This document shows positions 35,086 to 44,513 of a stretch of DNA of 64,000 nucleotides, piece by piece. Within the stretch, counting starts at the first letter, position 1; each line of letters opens with the position of its first letter. The notes under the pieces are model-generated. The model was not told where the DNA came from, ran no database searches, and saw only the letters and a program-made list of their open reading frames with translations. Where the stretch lies: NCBI GenBank assembly GCA_017471985.1, contig JAFURE010000019.1:22367-86366 (forward strand). Direction: 5' to 3'. The translations under genes were made by a program, and so were the position numbers. This stretch comes from Akkermansia sp. (GTDB lineage Bacteria; Verrucomicrobiota; Verrucomicrobiia; Verrucomicrobiales; Akkermansiaceae).

Positions 35086-36003
35086 TCAGCTCAGTTCACC
35101 CCGGGCACGAAGATCAGCATTGATAGCCTCGAGAATATCCAGCTCGGGTCTGAAGTTGGCATCGTGGTGCGAGGAGCGAATCAACGGACCACTGGCTACA
35201 TGGCGGAACCCCTTGCCGAGAGCCACTTCGCGCAACTCTTCGAACACCTCGGGACGTATGTAGTCAATCACCGGCAGGTGACGAGCCGAAGGGCGCAGGT
35301 ACTGCCCCATGGTCAGCACAGTTACACCATGAGCACACAGGTCGTCCATCGTCTGTTCAATCTCTTCGCGAGTTTCTCCCAGACCGAGCATAATACCGCT
35401 CTTAGTCACAACCATACCGGGGGCCATCTCAAGAGCACGCTGCAGCATGTGCAGGGATTTACGATAACGGGCGCGGAATCGCACGATGGGCGACAGACGC
35501 TCCACCGTCTCGAGATTATGATTGAAAATGTGCGGGCGGGCATCCATGACCATGGCAAGAGCATCCTCATTGCCGTTGAAATCAGAAGTAAGCACCTCGA
35601 TGACGGTCTGAGGGCTGGATTTGCGGATTTCGCGGATAATAGCCGCCATGTGCGCAGCAGCACCATCCTTCAAATCATCGCGCGTCACCATGGTAACCAC
35701 GGTATGTGTAAGGTTCATACGGCTCACGGCATCTGCAATCTTAGCCGGCTCCTCAGGGTCCAGCGGCTTAGGCTTGGCCGTGCGGGTTGCGCAGAATCCG
35801 CAGGCACGCGTGCAGACATCGCCACAGGCCATAAACGTAGCGGTACCGTGGCTCCAGCACTCACCGCGATTCGGGCACATAGCCTCCTCGCACACGGTTA
35901 CCAGTGAGTTACCCTTCACCAGATTATTCACATGTTTAAATGCCTGCCCTTTGGGCAGCTTTACCTTCAACCAGGAGGGCTTGCGCGCGCGTTCGTCCGT
36001 CAT
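35086..36003 (-). CDS. lipA: Lipoyl synthase
   Basis: A 305-residue radical SAM enzyme that inserts two sulfurs into octanoyl-lipoyl domains. The auxiliary cluster motif CEEAMCPNRGEC is near residues 38-49 and the radical SAM motif CTRACGFC near 64-71. The C-terminal arginine-serine pair is seen in SGPLIRSSHHDA near 280, where Ser provides a ligand to the sacrificial cluster. The length is normal. No lipB or 2-oxoacid dehydrogenase gene is adjacent. The stop lies just upstream of the glnN promoter. Confidence 0.96.
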   Translation of the reverse strand: MTDERARKPSWLKVKLPKGQAFKHVNNLVKGNSLVTVCEEAMCPNRGECWSHGTATFMACGDVCTRACGFCATRTAKPKPLDPEEPAKIADAVSRMNLTHTVVTMVTRDDLKDGAAAHMAAIIREIRKSSPQTVIEVLTSDFNGNEDALAMVMDARPHIFNHNLETVERLSPIVRFRARYRKSLHMLQRALEMAPGMVVTKSGIMLGLGETREEIEQTMDDLCAHGVTVLTMGQYLRPSARHLPVIDYIRPEVFEELREVALGKGFRHVASGPLIRSSHHDANFRPELDILEAINADLRARGELS

Positions 36004-36014
36004 AACTGCGCAGC

Positions 36015-36043
36015 GTTATGCAACAAAAAGCCTGAAAATGCAA
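36015..36043 (-). promoter_or_regulatory. lipA promoter candidate
   Basis: Minus strand TTGCAT (36043-36038), 17-nt spacer, CATAAC (36020-36015), 11 nt before the ATG at 36003. The -10 is weak. Further upstream, an 8-bp hairpin/dyad (TTTACCCG at 36058 with CGGGTAAA at 36071) could be an operator. Confidence 0.4.
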
Positions 36044-36246
36044 GCAAAATCTCACATTTTACCCGATTTCCGGGTAAATAAAGGCGAAAGCTCCCGCAAA
36101 TCCCCCACTCAAACAAGTCCCAGTCGCCACATTACTTAAGAAAAGTCACTCATCAGACAAAACCGACAACAAACATTCCCTGAATCCTAACGGGTTCATA
36201 ATTCAACTTCAGGAACACAGCTAACGAAATAAAAGCGACATTTGGC

Positions 36247-36274
36247 TTGATTGTAAGCCCCAATCGTATATAAT
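36247..36274 (+). promoter_or_regulatory. Promoter of the murC/B-ddl-ftsQ operon
   Basis: TTGATT (36247-36252), 16-nt spacer, perfect TATAAT (36269-36274), 14 nt before the ATG at 36289. Confidence 0.75.
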
Positions 36275-36288
36275 AGCGCGCAAGAGCT

Positions 36289-38589
36289 ATGATTGAACAG
36301 TTACGCAAAAGGCTTCTGGATCGGGAAAACCCCGTACGCATTCATCTCATTGGTGTAGCAGGCGCAGGCATGAGTGGTCTTGCCCGCATGTTGCTGGAAA
36401 TGGGGCACCGTGTGAGCGGCTGCGACCGAGTAACCAGCGACGAGACCGAGCGACTGCAACAGGCAGGGCTTGTGTTCTCCTGCCCCCACAGCGCCGCCGC
36501 CGTGAGCGATGCCGAGGTAGTCATCTATTCCAGCGCCATTCGCGAGGAAAACGTAGCTCTGGCCGCGGCTCGCCAGAACGGCTGCCTGTGCCTGCGCCGC
36601 GCTGAATGTCTGGCCGCCATTCTTAACAACAAGAAAGGCGTGGTCGTTGCCGGCACACACGGAAAGACCACTACCTCAGCCATGAGCGCCCATCTGCTGC
36701 GCGAAGGTCGCAAGCGCCCCTGCCACTACGTCGGTGCTGAAATTCCCGTATTGGGAGCCAACGCGCACTGGACAGAGGACAGCGAGTATCTGGTAGCAGA
36801 AGGCGATGAGAGTGACGGCACTCTGGTGAACTACATACCGGAGCACAGCATAATCCTTAACGTCGAGGCCGAACATCTGGACTTCTACCGTGACCTTGAC
36901 CATATTAAGAGCGTATTCCACCGCCTGTGCCGCCAGACGCGCGGCAAGCTCATCTACTGCAAGAGCGATGCCGGTGCTGCAGATGTGTGCTCCCAATACC
37001 CCAATACCATTTCATACGGCTGGCAGGATGCTGATTATACGGCTACCGATATGACCGTAAAGCGCGGTCGCACCCTGTACACCATCAACTACAAAGGCGA
37101 GCCCCTGGGGCGTGTGGAGTTGGGTATACCCGGTCGTCACAACGTGCTCAACTCACTGGCAGCCACAGCCCTTGCACTAGAACTCGGATGCGACTTTGCC
37201 AGCGTAACCCGAGGGCTGGTGAGCTTTGCCGGTGCCCGGCGCCGATTCGAGACCAAATACCTGTCACGCGACTACCGTATTGTGGACGACTACGGCCACC
37301 ACCCGACCGAAATTGCCGCCACACTTCAGACCGCTCAGAGCCTGAAACCCGAGCGTCTTGTTGTACTCTTCCAACCCCACCGTTACACCCGCACTCAACT
37401 GCTCCGCAACGACTTCGGGCGCGTGTTGCAGAACGTTGACAAACTGTATGTAGCAGATGTCTACCCGGCCAGTGAGCCGCCGATTCCCGGTATCAGCGGA
37501 CAAACGATTGTTGATGCCGTACTCGAGAATGGCCCGGTGGATGCCGAGTTCCTGCCCAATCTTGCACTGGCTCACCACAAGGTAGGTAACATACTGCGCC
37601 CCGGTGACCTCTTCATCACACTGGGAGCCGGCAACGTACACGAATCGGGCAAGAAAATTGCAGCCGACCTGCGCGTGCTTGCCGAAATGCAGCAGGAGTG
37701 CGGCAACGCTTTCACCTGCAGACTGTACGAGCCCATGAGCAAGCACACCACTGCCGGCGTAGGCGGCGAAGCTCAGTACTGGATTGAGCCCGATACCTTC
37801 GAGCGTATGCAGGCTGTTGTAAACTTCTTCAAGGATCGCAACATTCCGGTGCACACAGTAGGGCGCGGTTCCAACCTCATTGTTCGTGAAGGTGGCATAC
37901 GTGGCGCGGTCATTCACCCGGTGGCCGGCGAATTCCAGAAGTTGGAGCTGCGAGGCAGCAAAATTATAGCCGGAGCCGGCGTAAAACTCAAAAAACTCGC
38001 AGCCTTTGCAGCCCAGAACGGCATAAGCGGTTTTGAATGGATGGACGGTATTCCCGGTTACGTAGGCGGGAGCCTGCGCCAGAATGCCGGAGCTATGGAG
38101 GGTGACATGTGGAGTGTGTTCCACTCTGCCATTGCCCTCAATGACGATGGTGATATCGTCGAGTTCGAGAAAGAGAGCATGCGCCCTGCCCGTTATCGCC
38201 TGATACCCGATTTCGAGCACAACATCGTCATGCAGGCAACCTTCTGCGGCACCCCCGGAGATCCCAGGGAAATTGAGGCTCGTACAGAAGAGAGCCGTGC
38301 ACGACGGAAAGCAACCCAGCCCGTAGAACCCAGTGCCGGCTGCACCTTCGTAAACCCCGAGGAAATCCCCGCCGGCAAACTTATCGACGAAATGGGGCTC
38401 AAGGGGTATACTATCGGCGGCGCTCAGATTTCAACCAAACATGCTAATTTCATCGTCAACATCAACAAGGCCAAAGCCACCGATGTTACCGAACTCATCG
38501 ACTACATCCGCAATCAGGCAAAAGCCGAGCGCGGTATAACCCTGCGTACTGAAATACAGGTTATCGGCGACCGTGATGCCGAGTTCTGA
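36289..38589 (+). CDS. murC: MurC-MurB fusion: UDP-MurNAc L-alanine ligase and UDP-MurNAc dehydrogenase
   Basis: A 766-residue fusion of two peptidoglycan precursor enzymes. Residues ~1-465 are MurC: GVAGAGMSGLARMLL near 16, the ATP loop VVAGTHGKTTTSAM near 119-132, DDYGHHPTEIAATL near 328. Residues ~475-766 are MurB: KHTTAGVGGEAQYWI near 484, HTVGRGSNLIVREGG near 520, FEWMDGIPGYVGGSLRQNAGAM near 585, and the proton-donor site PSAGCTFVNPE near 680, where Cys stands in place of the usual Ser. MurB makes the UDP-MurNAc that MurC then uses, so the order in the protein is the reverse of the pathway. It leads a dcw-type cluster with ddl and ftsQ. Confidence 0.96.
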   Translation: MIEQLRKRLLDRENPVRIHLIGVAGAGMSGLARMLLEMGHRVSGCDRVTSDETERLQQAGLVFSCPHSAAAVSDAEVVIYSSAIREENVALAAARQNGCLCLRRAECLAAILNNKKGVVVAGTHGKTTTSAMSAHLLREGRKRPCHYVGAEIPVLGANAHWTEDSEYLVAEGDESDGTLVNYIPEHSIILNVEAEHLDFYRDLDHIKSVFHRLCRQTRGKLIYCKSDAGAADVCSQYPNTISYGWQDADYTATDMTVKRGRTLYTINYKGEPLGRVELGIPGRHNVLNSLAATALALELGCDFASVTRGLVSFAGARRRFETKYLSRDYRIVDDYGHHPTEIAATLQTAQSLKPERLVVLFQPHRYTRTQLLRNDFGRVLQNVDKLYVADVYPASEPPIPGISGQTIVDAVLENGPVDAEFLPNLALAHHKVGNILRPGDLFITLGAGNVHESGKKIAADLRVLAEMQQECGNAFTCRLYEPMSKHTTAGVGGEAQYWIEPDTFERMQAVVNFFKDRNIPVHTVGRGSNLIVREGGIRGAVIHPVAGEFQKLELRGSKIIAGAGVKLKKLAAFAAQNGISGFEWMDGIPGYVGGSLRQNAGAMEGDMWSVFHSAIALNDDGDIVEFEKESMRPARYRLIPDFEHNIVMQATFCGTPGDPREIEARTEESRARRKATQPVEPSAGCTFVNPEEIPAGKLIDEMGLKGYTIGGAQISTKHANFIVNINKAKATDVTELIDYIRNQAKAERGITLRTEIQVIGDRDAEF

Positions 38590-39542
38590 TGAGTCTCAAT
38601 AGCAGAAATACAACAAACATGAATACACTGACAAAAGATACGGCCATAGCCCTGCTGATGGGTGGCCCCGGTTCCGAGCGCAAGGTTTCCCTGGTTTCAG
38701 GCAATGCAGTTCTGGAAGCCCTGCGCGCCGAAGGTTTCACCAACGTCACCCCGGTCGTTGTAGACAGTGAGCGCCCCACTATACCCGAGGGCACAGAACT
38801 GTGCTACAATATGATTCACGGCACTTACGGAGAAGATGGCGGCCTGCAGAGCTACCTGGAAGAACTGGGGGTACCCTACACCGGTGCCGGCTCTGCAACA
38901 AGTCGCAATTGTTTTGATAAAATCCTGACCAAGAAAGCATTCTTTGCCGCGGGGGTTCCCACTCCTTCAGACGAGGTTATCCCCTCCGGCCACATGCCCA
39001 CCATCGGTGTGCCCTGTGTCATCAAACCCCCGTGCGAAGGGTCATCCGTTGGCGTCAGCATTGTTAAAACCGAGGAAGAACTTCCGGCCGCAGTAGCAGA
39101 GGCCGCCAAGTACGGCACCGACATACTGGTCGAGGAGTACATAGAAGGCAAGGAACTGACGGTAGCTATATTCAACGGTACCCCCCTGCCCGTCATTCAT
39201 ATTGCGCCACGCGAAGGTTTCTACGACTTTGCTAACAAATATCCCGCGCTTTCAGGCGGTGTGGGCTCCGACTATATATGCCCGGCCGACATCAGCGAGG
39301 AAGAGACAAAGGCCGTACAAGCCGCAGCACTTGCTGCATACAATGCCCTTGGTGTCGAAGTCTACGGGCGAGTAGACGTACTACTGACTGCCGACGGAAA
39401 ACCTTATGTACTGGAAATCAATACCATTCCCGGCATGACAAGTGCCTCTCTCTTCCCCAAGGCAGCAGCAGCAGTGGGCATTAGCTTCGGTGAGCTCTGC
39501 AAGCAAATTGCCGAGATTTCCCTCAATCAGCCCCGCGGCTGA
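38589..39542 (+). CDS. ddl: D-alanine--D-alanine ligase
   Basis: A 317-residue ATP-grasp enzyme that joins two D-alanines for the peptidoglycan stem. Motifs: ALLMGGPGSERKVSLVSG near 20-37, GTYGEDGGLQSYLEELGVPYTG near 77-98, CVIKPPCEGSSVGVSIV near 143, VEEYIEGKELTVAI near 183, and VLEINTIPGMTSASLFPKAA near 272-291. The start codon overlaps the murC/B stop by one base (TGATG), which points to coupled translation; an internal ATG at 38619 is the alternative. Chlamydiae fuse MurC to Ddl, whereas here Ddl stays separate and MurC is fused to MurB. Confidence 0.95.
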   Translation: MSLNSRNTTNMNTLTKDTAIALLMGGPGSERKVSLVSGNAVLEALRAEGFTNVTPVVVDSERPTIPEGTELCYNMIHGTYGEDGGLQSYLEELGVPYTGAGSATSRNCFDKILTKKAFFAAGVPTPSDEVIPSGHMPTIGVPCVIKPPCEGSSVGVSIVKTEEELPAAVAEAAKYGTDILVEEYIEGKELTVAIFNGTPLPVIHIAPREGFYDFANKYPALSGGVGSDYICPADISEEETKAVQAAALAAYNALGVEVYGRVDVLLTADGKPYVLEINTIPGMTSASLFPKAAAAVGISFGELCKQIAEISLNQPRG

Positions 39543-39556
39543 ATTTCCAACCGCGC

Positions 39557-40486
39557 ATGAAAGGCCGGAACAAATACCGCAGCGAAAAGCAGAATGTCCA
39601 TCTGCTCGAACAGGCGCTCTCACTCAAAGAACGCCTGTTCAGCCTGCTGGCGCTCAAGCGCGGCGCCCGCAGATTACGCAAGTGGCTTATTATTGCCCTC
39701 ATTGCAGCCCCCCTTATATGGGGAATCAAGCTCGCCGTGGATTATGCCATTGAGAAGGCATACAGCATGAGCATTGAAAATGTGAGCTACGTTTCACGCC
39801 ATGGGCTGATATCCCGCTCTCAGGTCATGGAGATTCTCGGCATCAAACACGCCATCAACATGGCCACGCTGGACGTGAGCGGCATGCAGGCAACCCTGTC
39901 AGCTCACCCCTGCATAGCCAATGCCACCATCAGGGCCGAAATGCCAGAAACTCTGCATATCGAAATAGATGAACGCATACCGGTCGTGTACGTGGAAATG
40001 GAAAACGGGGCAGAGACCGGCAATCGCACCCGGCTTTTCATGGATCCCCGAGGAGTTCTTTTCCCCGTGGTTGAGGACTACCACCGGAACTTCCTGAACG
40101 TCCCAACCTGGTACCTCCAGCCGGAGGATATCAGAGAACTGAAAGCCGGAGCCACTATCACTGATAAGAAAAGTCGCCCCATCAAGGAACTCATTGCAGC
40201 GTCCAACGCCTACACGCTGGTGGAAATACCGGCTATCTGCGAGATTTTCTGCCCAAAAGAATGGAAGATGGTTGTCACTCTTGACAACGGTACGGAAGTG
40301 ATTATGCAGGCGTATGAAATCAAAGAACAACTCGAGCGCCTTGCCATGATTCTGGAGCACTCAAGAGTGACTCATAAACCTATTCGCAGCGTCAATGTCA
40401 TCCCCAAAATCAATCCGGCCGTCATATATGCCGATACGCCGGCAACAGCCCCCGACGAAAAGGAGAAAAAAAACGATGACAAATGA
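39557..40486 (+). CDS. ftsQ: Cell division protein FtsQ/DivIB
   Basis: A 309-residue bitopic membrane protein. The cytoplasmic N terminus (~1-40) is basic. One membrane helix follows (WLIIALIAAPLIWGIKLAV, ~43-61), then a POTRA domain (MSIENVSYVSRHGLISRSQVMEILGI; LSAHPCIANATIRAEMPETLHIEIDERIPVVYVE) and the FtsQ beta-domain. It ends with a Lys/Asp-rich tail. FtsQ links FtsL/FtsB to the septal peptidoglycan synthase. Position after murC/B-ddl (14 nt gap) matches the dcw gene order. ftsA and ftsZ do not follow; nusA does, after a promoter and leader. Confidence 0.88.
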   Translation: MKGRNKYRSEKQNVHLLEQALSLKERLFSLLALKRGARRLRKWLIIALIAAPLIWGIKLAVDYAIEKAYSMSIENVSYVSRHGLISRSQVMEILGIKHAINMATLDVSGMQATLSAHPCIANATIRAEMPETLHIEIDERIPVVYVEMENGAETGNRTRLFMDPRGVLFPVVEDYHRNFLNVPTWYLQPEDIRELKAGATITDKKSRPIKELIAASNAYTLVEIPAICEIFCPKEWKMVVTLDNGTEVIMQAYEIKEQLERLAMILEHSRVTHKPIRSVNVIPKINPAVIYADTPATAPDEKEKKNDDK

Positions 40487-40517
40487 ACGTTTTTTCCAAC
40501 ATAGTCAGGCATTTTAC

Positions 40518-40546
40518 TTGACTTAAACAGTTCCGCATGCTAGTAT
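40518..40546 (+). promoter_or_regulatory. Promoter of the nusA-infB-rbfA operon
   Basis: TTGACT (40518-40523), 17-nt spacer, TAGTAT (40541-40546). Predicted start near 40553, leaving a ~91-nt leader before nusA. Confidence 0.75.
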
Positions 40547-40561
40547 CACGGCGAACAAGTT

Positions 40562-40614
40562 CCGGTCATTATAGATTGGGGCGGGTCTGGGACCCGCTCT
40601 TTTTTTATGACCGG
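40562..40614 (+). terminator. Terminator/attenuator-like structure in the nusA leader
   Basis: Inner hairpin GCGGGTC (40581-40587) with GACCCGC (40591-40597) is followed by TCTTTTTTT, a canonical intrinsic terminator located after the promoter and before nusA. It is enclosed by an outer 8-bp stem CCGGTCAT (40562-40569) with ATGACCGG (40607-40614). This suggests attenuation of the operon, for instance NusA self-control. Confidence 0.7.
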
Positions 40615-40643
40615 TTAACATACAAACATAAGCATCAATCACT

Positions 40644-41930
40644 ATGGCAGCCACAGACATCTCCGCACTGATCGATTTCTACGTTCGCGAAAAAGACCTC
40701 ACTCGTGAACGCGTACTGCAGGCTCTTGAAGCTTCTTTCATCACCGCTTACTCCAAGATGGTAGACGGTGCAGACCGCATACGGCACCTCAAGGCCGTTA
40801 TCGACCCGCAGAAAAACAGCGTAAAGATTAAGGCTCGCATGGAGATTGTGGCAGACGAGGACTTCACAGACCCGTTCAACGAGGTTAAGCTCTCAGAGGC
40901 CGAGGCCATGGCTGCCCGCAGCGGCAAGACCGTAACCATCGGGCAGCGAATCAGCATGAATATCACCCCCAAGGATTTCGGTCGCATAGCCGTGCAGACC
41001 GCCCGCCAGACCATGCAGCAGCGCATACGCAAGGCTGAGCAGGAAATGCTGGCAGATGCCTTCAAAGATCGTATCGGTGAACTGGTGACCGGCACCGTAC
41101 GCCGCTATGACAAAGGTGACGTCATTGTAGAGGTCGACAAGTTCGAAGGTCTGGTTCCGCAGCGCCAGCGCATTCCCGGCGAAGAGTACTCTGCCGGGGA
41201 CAAAATGCGATTCTATGTAGTGGAAGTTCGTGACGGAGTTCGCGGCAATGAGCTGATACTCTCCCGCAGCCACCCCAACCTGGTGCGCCGCCTGTTTGAG
41301 AGCGAAGTCATGGAGATTTATGATCACACGGTGGAAATCGTGAACATTGTACGCGATGCCGGTTACCGCACCAAGATGGTGGTGAAGAGCGATGACCCCA
41401 ACATCGACCCCATAGGTGCCTGTGTCGGTATGCGCGGAGCCCGAGTGAAGAACGTTGTCAACGAGCTGAACCGCGAGAAGGTTGACATTCTGGAGTACTC
41501 GGACGACAAGGCCGCGATGGTCCAGGAATCTCTGGCTCCCATTGATCCGGTCAGGATTGATGTAGATGATGCACGCCGTCTTGTAACCGTATACGTAGCA
41601 GACGACAAGGCCGCCGCCAAAGCCAAGGGGCGCAAAGGTCAGAACGTACGCCTGACAGCTCGTCTCATTTCATCTCCCAGCGACCGTTGGGAGGTGCGCA
41701 TAGAGCCCTACGACAATTCAGCCCGCGCCAAGAGCATTGCCAACGAAGGAGCCGATGAGCTGACGAACATACTGGGGGTAAGCCCTGAGCTTGCAGCGAA
41801 CATGATTGCAGCAGGGTTCACCACCGTGCAGGGTATCGCCAGCTACGTGCAGCCCGAAGATTTGGTGGACGCTCTGGGAATCAGCGAGGAGCAGGCCTTC
41901 GCCATCGTCGATAAAGCCAAGAACGCCTGA
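40644..41930 (+). CDS. nusA: Transcription termination/antitermination factor NusA
   Basis: A 428-residue NusA that binds RNA polymerase and modulates pausing, termination and antitermination. N-terminal polymerase-binding domain (residues ~1-125), S1 domain (GELVTGTVRRYDKGDVIVEVD near 137), KH1 (DPIGACVGMRGARVKNVVNEL near 253) and KH2 (KAKGRKGQNVRLTARL near 328) are present. A single C-terminal helix-hairpin-helix repeat ends the protein (GVSPELAANMIAAGF near 378). The promoter and the terminator-like leader suggest self-regulation. rimP, normally upstream of nusA, is absent here; ftsQ is the neighbour. Confidence 0.95.
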   Translation: MAATDISALIDFYVREKDLTRERVLQALEASFITAYSKMVDGADRIRHLKAVIDPQKNSVKIKARMEIVADEDFTDPFNEVKLSEAEAMAARSGKTVTIGQRISMNITPKDFGRIAVQTARQTMQQRIRKAEQEMLADAFKDRIGELVTGTVRRYDKGDVIVEVDKFEGLVPQRQRIPGEEYSAGDKMRFYVVEVRDGVRGNELILSRSHPNLVRRLFESEVMEIYDHTVEIVNIVRDAGYRTKMVVKSDDPNIDPIGACVGMRGARVKNVVNELNREKVDILEYSDDKAAMVQESLAPIDPVRIDVDDARRLVTVYVADDKAAAKAKGRKGQNVRLTARLISSPSDRWEVRIEPYDNSARAKSIANEGADELTNILGVSPELAANMIAAGFTTVQGIASYVQPEDLVDALGISEEQAFAIVDKAKNA

Positions 41931-41991
41931 TTGATATATAAGCATAGAGGAGGAGCAATCCCTCACAGCAAACAATATTTTAATCGTACAC

Positions 41992-44097
41992 ATGTCTGAA
42001 AAGAACAACAAAAAACCCGAGGTGCTCGACTTGCTCGGTGGCACCAAAAAGAAGAAGACCGCCCCGGTAAAGCCTGCCGGCAAGAGCACGCAGGCTCCGG
42101 CTCAGACGCAACCTCGCAGTGAATCCCCCCGCCCCGCACGCAAAGCTGCGCTCGATTTGCTGAACCCCTCAAAAAAGAAATCGGCGGCTCCCAAGCAGCA
42201 GGCACCGGCAAATACCCCGGCGCCACAATCGGCACCGGCTCCTAAGCCTGAGCCCAAACCCGCTCCTGCAGCAGCTGCCCCGGCTCCGGCAGCAACAGCC
42301 TCTGCAGGCGATAAACTCATCAACGTCAAACCGCCGGTCTCTGTTGCAGAACTTGCTGCACAGATGAACCTGAAGCCCTTCAAGCTCATCGCAGACCTCC
42401 TGCCCATGGGAGTGTTTGCCAACCCTGCAACCACACTCGACAGTGACCAGGTAGCTGCACTCTGTGAGAAGCACGGGTTTGCTTTTGAGCGCGTCAAACG
42501 CGAAAAAGGAGCCGGCGTAAAGGCCCCGGTTGAGGTAGTGAAGGAACCCGAGCCTGTCGCCGTTGAGGAGGAACCCGAGGACAGTCTGAAGGTTCGTACC
42601 CCCATCATCACCGTTATGGGGCACGTTGACCATGGTAAGACCTCCCTGCTCGACTACATTCGACGAACAAAGGTAGTAGCCGGCGAGGCCGGAGGCATCA
42701 CCCAGCACATTGGTGCCTACTCTGTCGACCACGGCGGCAATATACTCACCTTCATTGACACCCCCGGTCACGCCATCTTTACCGAAATGCGCGCCCGCGG
42801 TGCCGACGTAACCGACATTGTGGTACTTGTTGTAGCCGCCAATGACGGTATTATGCCCCAGACCCGCGAGGCTATCACCCACGCCAAGGCAGCAGGCAAA
42901 ACCATCATCGTTGCAGTGAATAAGTGCGACCTGCCCGCCGCTGACCCGCTTCGCGTACGCACTCAGCTTATGGAGGAAGGGCTCATGCCCACCGATTTCG
43001 GTGGTGAAATTGAGTGTGTGGATGTATCTGCCCACACCGGAGCCGGTATTGATGACCTGCTCGACCTGCTCTGCCTGCAGGCAGAAGTTCTGGAGCTGAA
43101 GGCCAACCCCCGCGCCAACTGCCGTGCCTCCATCATCGAGGCTCGCATGGAACAGGGTAAGGGCAGCTCCGCTACCGTCATCGTACAGAGCGGCACTCTT
43201 AAAGTAGGCATGCCCTTCATCTGCGGCCCCTATGCCGGTAAGATTAAGACCCTTTTCAACGACCAGGGCAAATCCATTAAAAAGGTAACTCCCGGTATGC
43301 CTGCCGAGGTATCGGGCTTCCTGCAGACCCCCAACGTGGGCGATGAGCTCGTAGAGATGAAGAACGAGCGTGAAGCCCGTAAACTGGCAGAAGAGCGTCA
43401 GGAGGAGCTGCGCCAGCAGCGCCTGAGTGCCCCGCGCCGTTCCCGTATGGAGGATATTCTCGCCATGATGGGTGACGGTAATCAGAAGGCCGTGCTGAAA
43501 CTCTACCTGAAGGGTGACGTACAGGGCTCTGTCGAGGCCATTAAGAAGGCAATTCTCGACATCGAGAGCGACAAGGTGGAATGTCAGTTCATCGGTGCAG
43601 CCGCCGGCCCCATCTCTGAGAGTGATATTCTGCTGGCCTCCTCGTCCGATGCTGTTATTCTGGGCTTCAACGTGAAGGTGGAAAGCAACGCCGTAAAGGC
43701 AGTTAAGCGCGAGGGTGTGCAGGTTAAAATCTACTCCATTGTCTATGAGTTGATTGATCAGGTGAAGGACGCCATGCTCGGCTTGCTTGAGCCCGAGACC
43801 CGCGAAACAATTCTGGGTCATGCTGAAATTAAGCAGGTGTTCAAGTTGAACAAAGGCCGCGCAGCCGGGTCTTATGTATCGGACGGTAAAATGCTGCGCA
43901 CAGCCGAAGCCCGTGTACTGCGCGATGGTCAGGTTGTGTTCGACGGCAAGATGTCTACCCTTCGCCGATTCCAGGATGAAGTGGAAGAAGTCAAGGCCGG
44001 CCTCGAATGTGGTATCCGTCTGGCAGACTACAACGATTACGAAGAGGGCGATGTAATCGAATGCTACACCCTCGAAAAGATTAAGCAGACCCTGTAA
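41992..44097 (+). CDS. infB: Translation initiation factor IF-2
   Basis: A 701-residue IF-2, the GTPase that brings fMet-tRNA to the 30S subunit. The N terminus (~1-105) is a Lys/Pro/Ala-rich linker. An IF2_N domain follows ([20 protein letters not shown] near 110). The G domain has [16 protein letters not shown] near 207, DTPGHAIF near 255 and NKCDLP near 309. The C-terminal domains end with the fMet-tRNA-binding C2 region ([19 protein letters not shown] near 660). The length is short to normal. IF-2 can start translation on leaderless mRNA with 70S ribosomes, relevant given the promoters here. Gap to nusA is 61 nt and to rbfA 3 nt. Confidence 0.97.
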   Translation: MSEKNNKKPEVLDLLGGTKKKKTAPVKPAGKSTQAPAQTQPRSESPRPARKAALDLLNPSKKKSAAPKQQAPANTPAPQSAPAPKPEPKPAPAAAAPAPAATASAGDKLINVKPPVSVAELAAQMNLKPFKLIADLLPMGVFANPATTLDSDQVAALCEKHGFAFERVKREKGAGVKAPVEVVKEPEPVAVEEEPEDSLKVRTPIITVMGHVDHGKTSLLDYIRRTKVVAGEAGGITQHIGAYSVDHGGNILTFIDTPGHAIFTEMRARGADVTDIVVLVVAANDGIMPQTREAITHAKAAGKTIIVAVNKCDLPAADPLRVRTQLMEEGLMPTDFGGEIECVDVSAHTGAGIDDLLDLLCLQAEVLELKANPRANCRASIIEARMEQGKGSSATVIVQSGTLKVGMPFICGPYAGKIKTLFNDQGKSIKKVTPGMPAEVSGFLQTPNVGDELVEMKNEREARKLAEERQEELRQQRLSAPRRSRMEDILAMMGDGNQKAVLKLYLKGDVQGSVEAIKKAILDIESDKVECQFIGAAAGPISESDILLASSSDAVILGFNVKVESNAVKAVKREGVQVKIYSIVYELIDQVKDAMLGLLEPETRETILGHAEIKQVFKLNKGRAAGSYVSDGKMLRTAEARVLRDGQVVFDGKMSTLRRFQDEVEEVKAGLECGIRLADYNDYEEGDVIECYTLEKIKQTL

Positions 44098-44100
44098 ATT

Positions 44101-44487
44101 ATGGCCACCCGTCGCCTCGATAAAGTCAACGAGTTGATGAAACGTGAAATCGGCTCCTTCATTCAGAAGGAGTTCGAATGGAACGGCACCATCGTCTCCA
44201 TCCTTCAGGTCGAAATTACAGAAGACCTGAAGGAGGGGCGCGTGTGGGTCGGAGTAGTGGGCCGCATGGCCCCCGCTCAGGTTATTGAAAAACTTACCCG
44301 CAATCGCGGGGCCATACAGAAAGCCGTCAGCAAGCGAGTAATCCTCCGCAATACGCCGAAACTCACCTTCAAGCACGATAACTCGGCACAAAGGGGCGTT
44401 GACCTCGTCAATCTGCTGGACGACATCGAACAAAACCTACCCAAAGCTCCGCCCCTTCCGGAGGGCGAATATGACCCCGAGATTTAA
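44101..44487 (+). CDS. rbfA: 30S ribosome-binding factor RbfA
   Basis: A 128-residue RbfA, needed for late 30S maturation and 16S 5' processing. It begins TRRLDKVNELMKREIGSFIQKEF, contains the KH-like core ITEDLKEGRVWVGVVG near 40, and ends RNTPKLTFKHDNSAQRGVDLVNLLDDIE near 83, the usual last helix. It sits 3 nt after infB and is followed by the large AsmA-like gene 26 nt later, so all are probably one transcript. Confidence 0.92.
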   Translation: MATRRLDKVNELMKREIGSFIQKEFEWNGTIVSILQVEITEDLKEGRVWVGVVGRMAPAQVIEKLTRNRGAIQKAVSKRVILRNTPKLTFKHDNSAQRGVDLVNLLDDIEQNLPKAPPLPEGEYDPEI

Positions 44488-44513
44488 GTTCTTACCCACT
44501 GAAAATTAAAAAC

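Noticed and set aside
42169..44433. A 754-residue ORF antisense to infB
   Set aside because: It is the shadow of highly expressed, codon-biased infB/rbfA. The translation has no domain pattern and ends inside the next gene.
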